A stretch of 42,530 nt of DNA from Syntrophorhabdaceae bacterium (GCA_035541755.1 DATKMQ010000141.1:1-42530), one strand, 5' to 3'; shown: positions 1 to 9,640, counted from the first letter of the stretch. Made by a program: numbers and translations. The notes: generated by a model from the letters alone, not told the origin.

Positions 1-122
1 ACAACGTGACCCTGAACGTGGAACTGGTGACCCCCATCGCCCTGGAGAAGGAACTCCGCTTTGCCATCCGTGAGGGCGGCAAGACGGTGGGCGCCGGTGT
101 TGTTACCGAGATCATAGAGTAA
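1..122 (+). CDS. tuf: Elongation factor Tu, C-terminal end (partial)
   Basis: The first 39 complete codons, read from base 3, give the end of EF-Tu domain 3, with the characteristic [18 protein letters not shown] stretch and a TAA stop at 120-122. EF-Tu is the cytoplasmic GTPase that delivers aminoacyl-tRNA to the ribosome. The G domain and start lie outside the window. It sits 11 nt before rpsJ, the usual junction of the str operon (rpsL-rpsG-fusA-tuf) with the S10 operon, so it is probably co-transcribed with what follows. Identification is secure; only the tail is visible. Confidence 0.96.
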   Translation, partial: NVTLNVELVTPIALEKELRFAIREGGKTVGAGVVTEIIE

Positions 123-133
123 AGGGGAAGAAG

Positions 134-439
134 ATGAGGCAGAGAATCAGGATATGCCTGAAGGCCTTTGATCATAGATTGCTTGATCAATCGGTGAAAG
201 AAATAGTCGATGCGGCGAAGAAGACAGGCGCGCAGGTCATAGGACCGGTGCCCTTGCCCACGAGGATCCAGAAATACTGCGTCCTGCGGTCCCCGCACAT
301 CGACAAGAAATCGAGAGAGCAGTTTGAGGTCAGGACCCATAAGAGGCTGATGGACATCGTTGATCCCACGCAGCAGACCGTTGATGCGCTCATGAAGCTG
401 GAGCTCGCGGCAGGGGTCGATGTGGAGATAAAATCATAG
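134..439 (+). CDS. rpsJ: 30S ribosomal protein S10
   Basis: The 101-residue product has the normal S10 length. It begins [19 protein letters not shown] and contains the conserved [16 protein letters not shown] stretch that lies on the 30S head. S10 is also the NusE transcription antitermination factor. The ATG follows a GGGGAAG ribosome binding site. The stop at 437-439 is only 9 nt from the rplD start. In most bacteria rplC (L3) sits between these two genes; it is absent here. Confidence 0.98.
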   Translation: MRQRIRICLKAFDHRLLDQSVKEIVDAAKKTGAQVIGPVPLPTRIQKYCVLRSPHIDKKSREQFEVRTHKRLMDIVDPTQQTVDALMKLELAAGVDVEIKS

Positions 440-448
440 GAGTTTTCC

Positions 449-1072
449 ATGGCAGTTACTGAATTGCTCGATATGAAGGGTGCAAAGGTCGGCGAAGTTG
501 AGATCAAGGATGAGATTTTCAACTGCGAAGTGAAGGCGCATCTCATTCACGATGTAGTGAAAATGCAGCTCGCCAACAGAAGAAGCGGAACCGTCGCAAC
601 CAAGACAAGGAAGGACGTCTCCGGAGGCGGGCGGAAACCTTACCGTCAGAAAGGTACGGGCCAGGCAAGACGCGGCAGTTCCCGGTCTCCCCTTATGGTC
701 GGCGGAGGTATAGTATTCGGGCCGCAGCCGAGAGATTACAGTTACACCCTTCCCAAGAAGGTGCGCAGGAGCGCTCTGAAATCGGCGCTCACCACACGTT
801 ACGCGGCCTCCAACATGAAAGTCCTCGATAAACTTGAATTGTCCGATATAAGCACCAAGACCTTTAGTGGCATCGCATCCGCGCTTAAGGTTACCAAACC
901 GCTTTTCGTGATCGGTGGCAAAGACGAGACAATCGAAAAATCTGCACGGAATATACCGCACCTCAAGGTCCTGAGAGTTGAAGGGCTCAACGTATACGAC
1001 ATCGTGAAATATGACGAGCTGGTTATGACGCTCGATGCACTACGGAAAATAGAAGAGGTATTGGCCCCATGA
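449..1072 (+). CDS. rplD: 50S ribosomal protein L4
   Basis: The 207-residue protein matches L4: the central loop with [19 protein letters not shown] (about residues 60-78), which extends into the peptide exit tunnel, and the [11 protein letters not shown] segment after it. L4 binds 23S rRNA and in some bacteria represses its own operon. Its start is preceded by AGGAG at 439-443. It follows rpsJ directly with no rplC between. Its last 4 nt (ATGA) overlap the rplW start, implying translational coupling. Confidence 0.98.
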   Translation: MAVTELLDMKGAKVGEVEIKDEIFNCEVKAHLIHDVVKMQLANRRSGTVATKTRKDVSGGGRKPYRQKGTGQARRGSSRSPLMVGGGIVFGPQPRDYSYTLPKKVRRSALKSALTTRYAASNMKVLDKLELSDISTKTFSGIASALKVTKPLFVIGGKDETIEKSARNIPHLKVLRVEGLNVYDIVKYDELVMTLDALRKIEEVLAP

Positions 1073-1356
1073 ACGAATACGATATTGTTCTTCGTCCCAT
1101 TATTACGGAAAAAAGCACGCTCCTCAAAGATGCGGGCAACCAATATGTCTTCGAGGTACAGCGAGACGCCAATAAGATAGAAATCCAGAAGGCCGTGGAA
1201 AAACTTTTCAAGGTGAAGGTGGTCTCGGTCAGGGTTTCAAATATGGAAGGGAAAAAGAAGAGACTGGGAAGATTTGCGGGAAAGAAGGCTGACTGGAAAA
1301 AGGCCATTGTCAAGCTGAGTCCCAAGGATAAAATAACAATTTTTGAGGGTGCATAA
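1069..1356 (+). CDS. rplW: 50S ribosomal protein L23
   Basis: The 95-residue product has the L23 N-terminus ([12 protein letters not shown]) and the [16 protein letters not shown] segment. L23 lies at the exit of the peptide tunnel and is the docking site for trigger factor and SRP. It overlaps rplD by 4 nt upstream and shares one base with rplB downstream (TAATG), so it is translationally coupled on both sides. The length is normal for the family. Confidence 0.97.
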   Translation: MNEYDIVLRPIITEKSTLLKDAGNQYVFEVQRDANKIEIQKAVEKLFKVKVVSVRVSNMEGKKKRLGRFAGKKADWKKAIVKLSPKDKITIFEGA

Positions 1357-2183
1357 TGAGCGTAAAGGAATATAAACCCACATCCGCCGGAAGACGCTTC
1401 ATGAGCGGCCTTACCTTCGATGAAATAACCAAGAACAAACCCGAGAAATCACTGCTCACCCCCAAGAAGAAGACGGGTGGCAGAAATCATAGCGGGAAGA
1501 TTACGACAAGACACATCGGCGGCGGACACAAGAGAAGATATCGGGACGTCGATTTCAGAAGAGACAAATTAGAGATTCCCGGTAAGGTAAGCGGTATCGA
1601 GTACGATCCCAACAGATCGGCAAATATCGCACTGATCCACTATGTGGATGGCGAGAAAAGATACATCATTGCGCCCCTCGGCTTGAAAGTGGGTGAGATG
1701 ATTGTTTCGAGTCTCAAGCCCGATACGGAGATAAAGGAAGGCAACGCGCTTCCTCTTAAGTTCATCCCTCTCGGTACTTTTGTACACAATGTTGAGATGA
1801 AGCCGGGCAAGGGCGGACAGCTCGCGAGAAGCGCCGGCAGCTATGCGCAGCTCGTGGCCAAGGAAGGAGGATACGGTCACGTGAGATTGCCCTCCGGCGG
1901 CGTGAGACTGGTGAATCTGACCTGCACGGCAACCATAGGCCAGGTGGGCAACATTGACCACGAGAATATCACCATCGGAAAGGCAGGCAAGCCGAGATGG
2001 AAGGGTGTCAGGCCTACGGTTCGCGGTACGGCGATGAACCCCGTTGACCATCCACTCGGCGGCGGCGAAGGAAGGTCAAAAGGTGGCCGCCACCCCTGTT
2101 CACCCTGGGGACAGCTGTCCAAGGGCCTCAAGACGAGGAAGAACAAGAGGACGAACAAGTTCATCATAAAACTCAGAGGGTAG
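1356..2183 (+). CDS. rplB: 50S ribosomal protein L2
   Basis: The 275-residue protein is full-length L2. It has the [21 protein letters not shown] region, the [10 protein letters not shown] segment and the C-terminal [16 protein letters not shown] loop, which contains the conserved histidine near the peptidyl transferase centre. L2 is one of the primary 23S rRNA binders and supports subunit association. It overlaps rplW by one base and is followed after 10 nt by rpsS. Confidence 0.98.
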   Translation: MSVKEYKPTSAGRRFMSGLTFDEITKNKPEKSLLTPKKKTGGRNHSGKITTRHIGGGHKRRYRDVDFRRDKLEIPGKVSGIEYDPNRSANIALIHYVDGEKRYIIAPLGLKVGEMIVSSLKPDTEIKEGNALPLKFIPLGTFVHNVEMKPGKGGQLARSAGSYAQLVAKEGGYGHVRLPSGGVRLVNLTCTATIGQVGNIDHENITIGKAGKPRWKGVRPTVRGTAMNPVDHPLGGGEGRSKGGRHPCSPWGQLSKGLKTRKNKRTNKFIIKLRG

Positions 2184-2193
2184 GAGGTTCGAA

Positions 2194-2484
2194 GTGGCAA
2201 GGTCTCTCAGTAAAGGGCCGTATTTAGAAGAGCAACTGGCGAAGAAGGTTGACGAAGCCAAAGCATCCAAGGGTGCAAAGGTAATCAAGACGTGGTCGAG
2301 AAGGTCTACCATCGTCCCCGACTTCATAGGACTTACCTTCGCGGTACACAACGGAAAGAAGTTCATACCCGTATTTGTTACTGAAGAGATGGTCGGTCAT
2401 AAACTGGGCGAATTCTCTCCCACAAGGACATTCCATAGCCATTCCGGAGACAGGAAGGCTAAGGTAGCGAAGAAGAAGGAATAG
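2194..2484 (+). CDS. rpsS: 30S ribosomal protein S19
   Basis: The 96-residue S19 starts [14 protein letters not shown] and carries the core [20 protein letters not shown], followed by the [19 protein letters not shown] segment. It binds 16S rRNA in the 30S head with S13. The start is GTG, chosen because it directly gives the conserved N-terminus and follows TAGGAGG at 2182-2188. It is flanked by rplB and rplV in the S10 operon. Confidence 0.97.
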   Translation: MARSLSKGPYLEEQLAKKVDEAKASKGAKVIKTWSRRSTIVPDFIGLTFAVHNGKKFIPVFVTEEMVGHKLGEFSPTRTFHSHSGDRKAKVAKKKE

Positions 2485-2489
2485 ATACT

Positions 2490-2822
2490 ATGGAAATCAC
2501 GGCAAAAACACGCATGATCCGGATATCGCCTCGCAAGGTAAGAATTGTCAGCGATCTTATCAAAAAGAAGAATGTGAACGAGGCCGCGGGGCTCCTCACA
2601 TATATGCCCCAGAAGGCGTCATTCATCCTGAAGAAGCTTCTCGATAGCGCCATCGCCAATGCGAGACAGAAGAAATACGTGGATATCGACAATCTCTACG
2701 TAAAAAATGTTCTCGTGGATGGCGGACCCATGCTCAAGAGGTTTCTGCCCAGGGCCATGGGAAGGGCAACCCGTATCCGGAAACGTATAAGCCATATTAC
2801 GCTCATATTAGACGAATTATAA
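2490..2822 (+). CDS. rplV: 50S ribosomal protein L22
   Basis: The 110-residue protein starts MEITAKTRMIRISPRKVRIVSDLI, the hallmark L22 N-terminus, and ends with the beta-hairpin region PRAMGRATRIRKRISHITLIL, which lines the exit tunnel. L22 contacts all domains of 23S rRNA. It is 5 nt downstream of rpsS and 12 nt before rpsC. Its ribosome binding site is weak, which suggests coupling with rpsS. Confidence 0.97.
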   Translation: MEITAKTRMIRISPRKVRIVSDLIKKKNVNEAAGLLTYMPQKASFILKKLLDSAIANARQKKYVDIDNLYVKNVLVDGGPMLKRFLPRAMGRATRIRKRISHITLILDEL

Positions 2823-2834
2823 ACTGGAGGTTCA

Positions 2835-3479
2835 ATGGGTCAAAAGACAAATCCATACGGTTTCAGACTTGGAACGATCAAGACGTGGGATTCCAAGTGG
2901 TTCGCGGCAAAGAACTACGCCAAATTCCTCCACGAAGACATCACGATAAAGGCATACCTCAAGAAGAAGCTCTACCAGGCAGGCATCTCCAAGATCGAAA
3001 TAGAGCGTGCCGCTAACAAAGATAAAAGAGCGAAGATAAATATCTACACGTCGAGGCCGGGACTCGTTATCGGGAGAAAAGGCGCCGAAGTCGAGAGTCT
3101 GAAGAAAGAACTCCAGCACATAACCGACAAGGAAGTAATCCTCAACATCACGGAAGTGAAAAGACCCGAGGTAGATGCACAGCTTGTAGCGGAGAACATC
3201 GCCCTGCAGATAGAGCGCAGGGTCTCCTTCAGAAGGGCCATGAAGAAGAACGTTTTACAGGCCTTGAAGTTCGGCGCCAAAGGCATCAAGGCCATGTGCG
3301 CGGGGAGGCTGGCCGGGGCTGAAATGGCAAGGACCGAATGGTACAGGGAAGGCAGGGTACCGCTTCAGACCATCAGGGCGGACATAGATTACGGCTACGC
3401 CGTGGCATCCACAAAATACGGCGTCATCGGCGTCAAGGTTTGGGTCTTTAAGGGTGAAGTTTTCCAGGAGGCAAGGTAA
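2835..3479 (+). CDS. rpsC: 30S ribosomal protein S3
   Basis: The 214-residue S3 begins [13 protein letters not shown] and has an N-terminal KH domain with the GxxG loop in [16 protein letters not shown] (about residues 74-90). The C-terminal domain contains [22 protein letters not shown]3 lines the mRNA entry channel and contributes to helicase activity. A clear ACTGGAGG site precedes the ATG. It shares one base with rplP (TAATG). Its length is near the usual value. Confidence 0.98.
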   Translation: MGQKTNPYGFRLGTIKTWDSKWFAAKNYAKFLHEDITIKAYLKKKLYQAGISKIEIERAANKDKRAKINIYTSRPGLVIGRKGAEVESLKKELQHITDKEVILNITEVKRPEVDAQLVAENIALQIERRVSFRRAMKKNVLQALKFGAKGIKAMCAGRLAGAEMARTEWYREGRVPLQTIRADIDYGYAVASTKYGVIGVKVWVFKGEVFQEAR

Positions 3480-3895
3480 TGCTCACGCCGAAACGGGTAA
3501 AATATAGAAAACAACAGAAGGGTAGAATGAAAGGCGTTGCCCACAGGGGCAATGTGGTGACCTTCGGGGACTTTGGTCTCCAGGCCACAGAGGCCGGCTG
3601 GGTCACCGCGCGTCAGATCGAAGCGGCAAGGATTGCCCTTACCCGCTACGTAAAAAGAACGGGTAAGGTGTGGATCAGGATATTCCCGGACAAACCCATT
3701 ACCAAGAAGCCTCTTGAAACAAGGATGGGCAAGGGAAAAGGCCCTAATGAAGGATGGGTGGCGGTCGTGATTCCCGGCAAGATCCTATACGAGATTACCG
3801 GCGTGCCCGAAGACAAGGCGCGGGAAGCCTTGAGGATAGCATCTTTTAAACTTCCCATCGGAACGAAATTTGTCGCGAGAAGTGAGGAGTTATGA
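3479..3895 (+). CDS. rplP: 50S ribosomal protein L16
   Basis: The 138-residue protein starts [19 protein letters not shown]. It contains the conserved [22 protein letters not shown] region and the [15 protein letters not shown] loop, as expected for L16, which organises the A-site region of 23S rRNA. It overlaps rpsC by one base and rpmC by 4 nt. The length is typical. Confidence 0.98.
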   Translation: MLTPKRVKYRKQQKGRMKGVAHRGNVVTFGDFGLQATEAGWVTARQIEAARIALTRYVKRTGKVWIRIFPDKPITKKPLETRMGKGKGPNEGWVAVVIPGKILYEITGVPEDKAREALRIASFKLPIGTKFVARSEEL

Positions 3896-4086
3896 GAGGG
3901 AAAGAGTTTCAGGAACTGACACGGGAAGAGCTTCTCAAAAGGAAGAAGGACATAAAAGAAGAGCTTTTCAATCTGCGGTTTCAGCACTCCACTGGGCAGC
4001 TTGAAAACACCGCGCGGATGAAGCTTTTGAAAAAGGATGTAGCCAGGATTGAAACGGTTTTACGCCGCAAGGAATTAAACGCCTAA
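3892..4086 (+). CDS. rpmC: 50S ribosomal protein L29
   Basis: This 64-residue small helical protein has the L29 signature [20 protein letters not shown] followed by [14 protein letters not shown]29 sits near the exit tunnel next to L23. It is translationally coupled to rplP through a 4-nt overlap. GAGG in the 10-nt gap to rpsQ serves that next gene. Confidence 0.96.
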   Translation: MRGKEFQELTREELLKRKKDIKEELFNLRFQHSTGQLENTARMKLLKKDVARIETVLRRKELNA

Positions 4087-4096
4087 AGAGGTTCGC

Positions 4097-4405
4097 ATGG
4101 AATTGAAACGAGAGACAAGCAAAAGAAAGATGGTAGGGATTGTCGTCAAGGATAAGATGGACAAGACCATCGTTGTGGAAGTGGAAAAATTCCTGAAACA
4201 TCCCAAGTATCATAAATACACGAAGAGAAAAATGAGATACAAGGCCCATGACGAAACCAATGCCTGCAAGATAGGCGACGAAGTCTTGATAGCCGAGGCA
4301 AGACCGTTGAGCAAGGACAAGAGATGGCTCGTGAAAGAGATCATTAAGAAAGAAGAGCTGTCGGCGGGCGAGAAAGAGGTGGGAAATGATACAGGAGCGA
4401 ACTAA
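4097..4405 (+). CDS. rpsQ: 30S ribosomal protein S17
   Basis: The 102-residue S17 has the OB-fold core [17 protein letters not shown] and the [13 protein letters not shown] segment. It is a primary 16S rRNA binder. It is about 15-20 residues longer than short S17 forms because of the charged tail after [10 protein letters not shown]. That tail overlaps the rplN start by 20 nt in another frame, so the extension may partly be a by-product of gene overlap. Confidence 0.96.
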   Translation: MELKRETSKRKMVGIVVKDKMDKTIVVEVEKFLKHPKYHKYTKRKMRYKAHDETNACKIGDEVLIAEARPLSKDKRWLVKEIIKKEELSAGEKEVGNDTGAN

Positions 4406-4754
4406 ACTCGAAGTGGCCGACAACTCGGGCGCAAAAAAGCTCGGCTGCATAAAGATCCTCGGCGGCTCCAAGAAGAGATACGGGACCGTGGGAGATATTA
4501 TCGTCTGCTCGGTGAAAGAGGTGATTCCCAACGCCAAGGTAAAAAAGGGTGAAGTTGTCAAGGCGGTGATCGTGAGAACGACAAAGGAGATACGACGTAC
4601 CGACGGCTCCTATGTGAAGTTCGATGATAATTCGGCGGTGATCATAAACCAGTATAATGAGCCTGTGGGCACACGCATCTTCGGGCCCGTGGCAAGAGAG
4701 CTTCGAGCAAAGAAGTTTATGAAGATTGTATCATTGGCCCCTGAGGTTGTGTAA
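4386..4754 (+). CDS. rplN: 50S ribosomal protein L14
   Basis: The 122-residue L14 begins [22 protein letters not shown] and includes [16 protein letters not shown] and the C-terminal [20 protein letters not shown]. It forms part of the inter-subunit bridge and the binding site for silencing factor RsfS. The start lies inside the end of rpsQ (20-nt overlap), with GAAAGAGGTGGG upstream as a ribosome binding site. Confidence 0.98.
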   Translation: MIQERTKLEVADNSGAKKLGCIKILGGSKKRYGTVGDIIVCSVKEVIPNAKVKKGEVVKAVIVRTTKEIRRTDGSYVKFDDNSAVIINQYNEPVGTRIFGPVARELRAKKFMKIVSLAPEVV

Positions 4755-4773
4755 GGGAGAACGTGAGGTAGGC

Positions 4774-5100
4774 ATGGAAGAAAAACAATATCATGTGAAG
4801 AAAAATGACCTTGTTATGGTGACGACCGGTAAGGACAAAGGCAAAACCGGCAAGGTTTTACGGGTACTCACGAAGAAAGACCGGTTGATCGTCGAGAAAG
4901 TCAACATGGTGAAAAAACATGTGAAACCGACGCAGAAGGCCAAAGGCGGCATCATGGAAAAAGAGAACCCCATCCACATTTCCAACGTGATGATCTTTTG
5001 CGAGAAGTGTTCAAAGCCCGTGAGAGTCGGGAAGAAGACCCTCGAAGACGGACAAAAGGTCCGCTTCTGCAGAAAGTGCCAAGAGGTTATTGATAAGTAG
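4774..5100 (+). CDS. rplX: 50S ribosomal protein L24 (zinc-ribbon form)
   Basis: The 108-residue L24 has an N-terminal KOW domain ([20 protein letters not shown]) and a C-terminal pair CEKC...CRKC expected to bind zinc. The ATG at 4774 is chosen because it is preceded by GTGAGGTAGGC. An upstream in-frame ATG at 4726 would overlap rplN by 29 nt and add 16 unrelated residues. L24 is an early-assembly 23S rRNA binder. Confidence 0.95.
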   Translation: MEEKQYHVKKNDLVMVTTGKDKGKTGKVLRVLTKKDRLIVEKVNMVKKHVKPTQKAKGGIMEKENPIHISNVMIFCEKCSKPVRVGKKTLEDGQKVRFCRKCQEVIDK

Positions 5101-5111
5101 GAGGCCATAGT

Positions 5112-5654
5112 TTGAAGACAGAGTTCATGGAATTTTACGAAAAAGAAGTAAGATCTGCCCTCATGAGAAGGTTCCAGTACAAGAACGTCATGGAGGTACC
5201 TAAGATCGAGAAGATCACTGTCAATATCGGTCTCGGCGAGGCACTGCAGAATGTAAAGGTACTTGACAGCGCATCGGGTGATATGAAAGCCATAACAGGC
5301 CAGAAGCCGGTCATTACAAAGTCGAAAAAATCGATCGCCTCTTTCAAGTTGAGAGAAGGCCAGTCCATTGGCTGCATGGTGACACTACGAAGAGAAAGGA
5401 TGTACGAGTTCCTGCATAAGCTCGTTCATATCGTCCTTCCCCGGGTGAGAGACTTCAAGGGTGTCTCCCCCAAATCCTTTGATGGCAGGGGCAATTACAC
5501 ACTGGGACTTCGTGAGCAGATTATCTTCCCTGAAATCGAATACGACAAGATCGATAAGATACGGGGTATGAATATTACCGTTACAACCACGGCAAAAACG
5601 GATGAAGAGGGATACGAGCTTCTCAAGCTCATGGGAATGCCCTTCAGAACCTGA
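5112..5654 (+). CDS. rplE: 50S ribosomal protein L5
   Basis: The 180-residue L5 has [16 protein letters not shown] near the N-terminus, the [21 protein letters not shown] segment and the [17 protein letters not shown] motif. It binds 5S rRNA in the central protuberance. The start is TTG, selected by a strong AGGAGG at 5099-5104 with 7-nt spacing and by matching family length. The first in-frame ATG (5127) would remove five residues and has no such site. Confidence 0.95.
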   Translation: MKTEFMEFYEKEVRSALMRRFQYKNVMEVPKIEKITVNIGLGEALQNVKVLDSASGDMKAITGQKPVITKSKKSIASFKLREGQSIGCMVTLRRERMYEFLHKLVHIVLPRVRDFKGVSPKSFDGRGNYTLGLREQIIFPEIEYDKIDKIRGMNITVTTTAKTDEEGYELLKLMGMPFRT

Positions 5655-5664
5655 TGGAGGAATG

Positions 5665-5850
5665 ATGGCGAGAAAAGCAATGATCGAGAAGACCAAGAGG
5701 ACGCCCAAGTACGGAGTACGAGCAAAGAACAGGTGCCACATCTGCGGCAGACCGAGAGGCTATATTCGCAAGTTTCAGATGTGCAGGGTGTGCTTCAGGT
5801 TATATTCTCTGAGGGGATCAGTCCCCGGCGTAATAAAATCGAGCTGGTGA
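5665..5850 (+). CDS. rpsN: 30S ribosomal protein S14, type Z (zinc form)
   Basis: This 61-residue protein is exactly the size of the short zinc-binding S14. It starts [11 protein letters not shown] and carries CHIC and CRVC, the two halves of the zinc site, around [12 protein letters not shown]. Two adjacent ATG codons (5662 and 5665) are present. The second is preferred because the GGAGG at 5656-5660 is too close to the first. S14 binds the 30S head. The gene lies between rplE and rpsH as usual. Confidence 0.95.
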   Translation: MARKAMIEKTKRTPKYGVRAKNRCHICGRPRGYIRKFQMCRVCFRLYSLRGSVPGVIKSSW

Positions 5851-5859
5851 GGTGGCACT

Positions 5860-6261
5860 ATGAACGTAGTCGACCCGATTGCGGATATGCTGACAAGAAT
5901 AAGGAACGGAATCATGGCGCGCCATGAGTTCGTGGACATACCTTATTCAAATATGAAATTGGCCATATCGAAGATACTGAAAGATGAAGGATACATAAAA
6001 AATTACAAGACCTTCATCGATGAAGCACGGAAGAAATTTCTCAAGGTCTATATGAGTTATGATGAAAACAGCAAGAGTGTTATTACCGGCCTTAAAAGAG
6101 TGAGTAAGCCGGGCCGGCGCATGTATGTTAAGGCGGACGGCTTGTCGAAACTAAGAAGCCGGATTGGCACCGTGATCCTTTCAACATCGAAAGGTCTTAT
6201 GACGGACAGAAACGCAAGCAAGAGCAAGATTGGAGGGGAACCCCTCCTCATGGTCTGGTGA
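5860..6261 (+). CDS. rpsH: 30S ribosomal protein S8
   Basis: The 133-residue S8 begins NVVDPIADMLTRIRNGIMA. Its C-terminal half contains KPGRRMYVKADGL and LSTSKGLMTDRNAS, matching S8, a central 16S rRNA binder and, in enterobacteria, the translational repressor of the spc operon. The ATG follows GAGGTGG. Length and position are normal. Confidence 0.98.
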   Translation: MNVVDPIADMLTRIRNGIMARHEFVDIPYSNMKLAISKILKDEGYIKNYKTFIDEARKKFLKVYMSYDENSKSVITGLKRVSKPGRRMYVKADGLSKLRSRIGTVILSTSKGLMTDRNASKSKIGGEPLLMVW

Positions 6262-6270
6262 GGTGAAGTA

Positions 6271-6807
6271 ATGTCGAGAATAGGAAAAAAACCCATTGTG
6301 CTGCCTCAGGGAACCAAGCTGGAGCTGACAGACGGCGAGGTCGTGGTTACGGGACCCAAAGGCTCATTGAAAAGAGGCTTTTTGGAAGGGCTCACCTTGA
6401 GCGTTGAGGGGAATGTGGCTACCGTGAAGCGGTTAAGCGACGAGAAGAAGATACGGGGATACCATGGCCTCATGAGAACGCTCATCGCGAACATGGTAGA
6501 CGGCGTGGCCAAAGGATTCGAAAAGAAGCTTGAGATCGTGGGCATTGGATACCGCGCCGAGTTGCAGAGCGGTAATCTTGTATTCTACCTCGGCTATTCC
6601 CACCCCATCACTTTTCCTTTACCCAAGGGGATCACAGCGCAGGTTGACAAGCAGACAGCCGTCACCATCCAGGGGATCGACAAAGAGCTCCTCGGACAGA
6701 CGGCCGCGAAGATACGTGGTTTAAGGAAGCCTGATGCGTATAAGAATAAAGGCGTCAAGTACGTGGGAGAAGTGCTCAGGAAGAAAGCAGGCAAAAGCGG
6801 GAAATAA
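6271..6807 (+). CDS. rplF: 50S ribosomal protein L6
   Basis: The 178-residue L6 starts MSRIGKKPIVLP. It has the two-domain pattern, with the second domain bearing IVGIGYRAELQSGNLVFYLGYSHP and the C-terminal PDAYKNKGVKYVGE signature. L6 sits near the factor-binding region of the 50S subunit. The ATG follows GTGAGGTGA. Confidence 0.98.
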   Translation: MSRIGKKPIVLPQGTKLELTDGEVVVTGPKGSLKRGFLEGLTLSVEGNVATVKRLSDEKKIRGYHGLMRTLIANMVDGVAKGFEKKLEIVGIGYRAELQSGNLVFYLGYSHPITFPLPKGITAQVDKQTAVTIQGIDKELLGQTAAKIRGLRKPDAYKNKGVKYVGEVLRKKAGKSGK

Positions 6808-6817
6808 GGAGTAGGGG

Positions 6818-7183
6818 ATGCAAAGAAAACAAAAAGTTGAAGCCCGGGAAAGAAGAAAGAAACGGATGAGCAAGAAGATCCGGGGGACCAAGGATAAACC
6901 GAGACTCTGCGTTTACAGGAGCTTGCAGCAGATGTATGCGCAGCTTGTTGACGATTCGGAGGACAAGGTAATTACCGGACTGTCGACGCTCCATAAAGAA
7001 GTGAAGGCCGCCTTAAAAACCGGCGGCAACATAGAGGCTGCAAAGAAGGTAGGAGAAGCAATCGGCAAAAAGGCGATTGAGCTGGGACTTACTCATGTTG
7101 TCTTTGACAGGAACGGTTTCAAATACCACGGACGGATCAAGGCCCTTGCGGAAGGCGCGCGGGAAGCAGGGTTAAAATTTTAA
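6818..7183 (+). CDS. rplR: 50S ribosomal protein L18
   Basis: The 121-residue protein contains [23 protein letters not shown] and ends [27 protein letters not shown], the L18 C-terminal signature. L18 carries 5S rRNA with L5. The ribosome binding site AAGGAG precedes the ATG. Position between rplF and rpsE is canonical. Confidence 0.98.
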   Translation: MQRKQKVEARERRKKRMSKKIRGTKDKPRLCVYRSLQQMYAQLVDDSEDKVITGLSTLHKEVKAALKTGGNIEAAKKVGEAIGKKAIELGLTHVVFDRNGFKYHGRIKALAEGAREAGLKF

Positions 7184-7195
7184 CAGGAGGTTGTG

Positions 7196-7702
7196 TTGGT
7201 TGAGAGAAAGCGAATAGACGCGGGCGAACTCGATTTACAGGACCGGTTGGTATATATAAACCGTGTAGCGAAAGTGGTGAAGGGTGGACGGAGATTCAGC
7301 TTCAGCGCGATTGTCGTGGTCGGAGACGGCAACGGACGCGTGGGTTACGGCCTGGGAAAAGCCAACGAAGTGCCTGATGCCATACGAAAGGCTGTGGAGA
7401 GGGCCAAGAAAGACCTTGTCCAGGTACCCGTGGCCAAAGGCACGATCCCCCATGAAATAACGGCGAAATACGGAACGAGCCAGGTCTATATGAAGCCGGC
7501 AAGCGAAGGCACCGGCGTTATCGCGGGCAAGGCGGTTCGAGCCGTGGTCGAAGTTGCAGGCATTACGAATATATTGACCAAATGTTACGGCTCAAGAAAC
7601 TATCACAACGTGGTAAAGGCGACCATAAAAGGCCTTGCACTGCTGAAATCGCCCGAGACGGCACTCAAACAAAGAGGCAAGCTCAAGGGCGCGGAGGGTT
7701 AA
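7196..7702 (+). CDS. rpsE: 30S ribosomal protein S5
   Basis: S5 of about 168 residues. It has the double-stranded RNA-binding-like N-terminal domain with [20 protein letters not shown] and [18 protein letters not shown], then the C-terminal [21 protein letters not shown]5 supports decoding accuracy and lines the mRNA entry. No ATG is available. TTG at 7196 is preferred because AGGAGG (7185-7190) is 5 nt upstream; the GTG at 7193 would leave only 2 nt. Confidence 0.95.
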   Translation: MVERKRIDAGELDLQDRLVYINRVAKVVKGGRRFSFSAIVVVGDGNGRVGYGLGKANEVPDAIRKAVERAKKDLVQVPVAKGTIPHEITAKYGTSQVYMKPASEGTGVIAGKAVRAVVEVAGITNILTKCYGSRNYHNVVKATIKGLALLKSPETALKQRGKLKGAEG

Positions 7703-7703
7703 C

Positions 7704-7889
7704 ATGGGCCACCTTAAGATAAAGTGGACAAGAAGCACGATCAGCTGCACCGACGATCAAATTGCGACCATAAAGAGCCTCGGTTTCAAGAGGCTCTATG
7801 AGGAAAAAACGGTCAAGAATTCACCTGAGATACGGGGTATGGTGAAAAAGGTTATGCACCTTGTCACCGTTTTGGAGGATCTTCGATAA
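7704..7889 (+). CDS. rpmD: 50S ribosomal protein L30
   Basis: The 61-residue bacterial-type L30 has KIKWTRSTISCTDDQIATIKSLGFKRL followed by VKNSPEIRGMVKKVMHLVTV. It is placed between rpsE (1 nt away) and rplO (directly adjacent, no spacer), as in the canonical spc operon. L30 is absent from some bacterial phyla, so its presence is a mild taxonomic clue. Confidence 0.96.
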   Translation: MGHLKIKWTRSTISCTDDQIATIKSLGFKRLYEEKTVKNSPEIRGMVKKVMHLVTVLEDLR

Positions 7890-8336
7890 ATGAAACTGTC
7901 AGATTTGAAAGCAAACCCAGGGTCGGTAAAGGCGCGTAGGCGGGTAGGAAGAGGCACGGGCTCAGGTCTCGGAACCACCGCAGGATACGGCAACAAAGGA
8001 CAGCGCTCCACAAGCGGAGGCACAAAGGCGAAAGGTTTTGAAGGCGGCCAGATGCCGCTTACCAGAAGGATCCCCAAGAGAGGGTTCAAGAATCCTTTCA
8101 GGAAAGAATATAGCCTTATCACCATCGGTGACTTGAGCGTCTTCAAAGGCAAAGACAAGGTGGGTATCGAGGATATCCTCCACGCGGGTTTCATAAAGAA
8201 GATGAAAGACGGTGTCAAGCTGCTATCGGACGGAGAGATCAATTTCCCCTTAAAGATTGCTGTTCATAAGGCGTCACAAAAGGCCATCGAAAAGATACAA
8301 GCTCAGGGTGGCGAGGTGGAGGTCCTACTTTCATGA
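7890..8336 (+). CDS. rplO: 50S ribosomal protein L15
   Basis: The 148-residue L15 has a glycine/arginine-rich N-terminal extension (KARRRVGRGTGSGLGTTAGYGNKG) that threads into 23S rRNA, then EGGQMPLTRRIPKRGFKN. The C-terminal domain ends VHKASQKAIEKIQAQGGEVEV. The ATG immediately follows the rpmD stop and a GGAGG lies inside rpmD. Its end overlaps secY by 4 nt. Confidence 0.98.
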   Translation: MKLSDLKANPGSVKARRRVGRGTGSGLGTTAGYGNKGQRSTSGGTKAKGFEGGQMPLTRRIPKRGFKNPFRKEYSLITIGDLSVFKGKDKVGIEDILHAGFIKKMKDGVKLLSDGEINFPLKIAVHKASQKAIEKIQAQGGEVEVLLS

Positions 8337-9640
8337 GCACTTTCCAGAACATTGGAAAGATACCTGAACTCAAGCGAAGGATCATGGTATCTTTTGCGTT
8401 GCTTGCCGTGTACCGGCTCGGGGTGCACATCCCCACGCCTGGTATAGACGGCAAGGTATTGGCGGGCATAATGGAGAGGATGAAAGGAACCATCCTCGGC
8501 TTTTTCGATATGTTCGCAGGAGGCGGTCTGGAGAGGCTTTCCATATTTGCTCTGGGCATTATGCCGTACATCAGCGCATCGATCATCCTCCAGCTCCTTA
8601 CCGTGGTCGTGCCGACCCTTGAAAAGCTCTCTAAAGAGGGCGAAGCCGGCCGGAGGAAGATTACCCAGTATACCCGGTACGGGACGGTCGTCATCAGCAT
8701 CATCCAGGGCTTCGGCATCGCGATGTATCTCGAGCGAATGACCGGAGGGGGCGGAGAGCCTGTGGTCTATCATCCAGGATGGTCATTCAGGCTCATGACC
8801 ATGATAACGCTCACCGCCGGTACGGCATTCATCATGTGGCTCGGCGAGCAGATTACGGAAAAGGGCATCGGTAACGGTATATCGCTCATCATCTTCTCCG
8901 GCATCGTGGCGCGTATGCCCAATGCCATTGCCAGTACTGCAACCCTTGTCAACTCGGGCGAGATGAACTGGTTCAAGGTCCTCGTGATCGTCGCGCTCAT
9001 ACTCTGCGTGGTGGCGTTCATCATCTTTATGGAAACGTCGCAGAGGAGGATACCCGTTCAGTACGCGAAAAGGATTGTTGGTCGCAAGATGCTCGGGGGG
9101 CAGACAACCCATCTGCCGCTCAAGATCAACACCGCCGGTGTCATACCTCCGATCTTCGCATCTTCAATCATGACCTTTCCGATCATGATTTCCAATTTTA
9201 TTCCCAACGAACCGGTCAAGAGATTCGCCCAGATGTTCAGTCAGGGCTCATTCCTCTTCGAGATTTTCTACATAGGATTTATTATTTTCTTCTGCTATTT
9301 TTACACCGCAATCGTTTTCAATCCCGACAACGTGGCGGACAACATGAAGAAGTACGGCGGTTACATTCCGGGGATAAGGCCGGGGAAAAGAACATCCGAA
9401 TACATCGATAAGATATTGACCAGAATAACGCTAGTCGGGGCCTTCTACATCTCTTTTGTCTGCGTCCTTCCGACAATCCTCATGATGAAGTTCCACGTGC
9501 CCTTCTATTTTGGAGGCACCGCCCTTCTCATTGTGGTCGGTGTGGCCCTCGATACGATCCAGCAGATAGAGTCACACCTGATCTTGAGACATTATGACGG
9601 ACTTGTAAAGAAAGGGCAGAGACTGAAGGGGAGAAGGTAA
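8333..9640 (+). CDS. secY: Protein translocase subunit SecY
   Basis: The 435-residue integral membrane protein is the pore of the Sec translocon, with ten predicted membrane segments. Diagnostic parts include LGVHIPTPGID, the ALGIMPYISASIILQLL segment, the MWLGEQITEKGIGNGISLIIF loop and the C-terminal GTALLIVVGVALDTIQQIESHL. It overlaps rplO by 4 nt (ATGA). It is followed after 19 nt by map; the adenylate kinase gene often found here is missing. Confidence 0.98.
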   Translation: MSTFQNIGKIPELKRRIMVSFALLAVYRLGVHIPTPGIDGKVLAGIMERMKGTILGFFDMFAGGGLERLSIFALGIMPYISASIILQLLTVVVPTLEKLSKEGEAGRRKITQYTRYGTVVISIIQGFGIAMYLERMTGGGGEPVVYHPGWSFRLMTMITLTAGTAFIMWLGEQITEKGIGNGISLIIFSGIVARMPNAIASTATLVNSGEMNWFKVLVIVALILCVVAFIIFMETSQRRIPVQYAKRIVGRKMLGGQTTHLPLKINTAGVIPPIFASSIMTFPIMISNFIPNEPVKRFAQMFSQGSFLFEIFYIGFIIFFCYFYTAIVFNPDNVADNMKKYGGYIPGIRPGKRTSEYIDKILTRITLVGAFYISFVCVLPTILMMKFHVPFYFGGTALLIVVGVALDTIQQIESHLILRHYDGLVKKGQRLKGRR

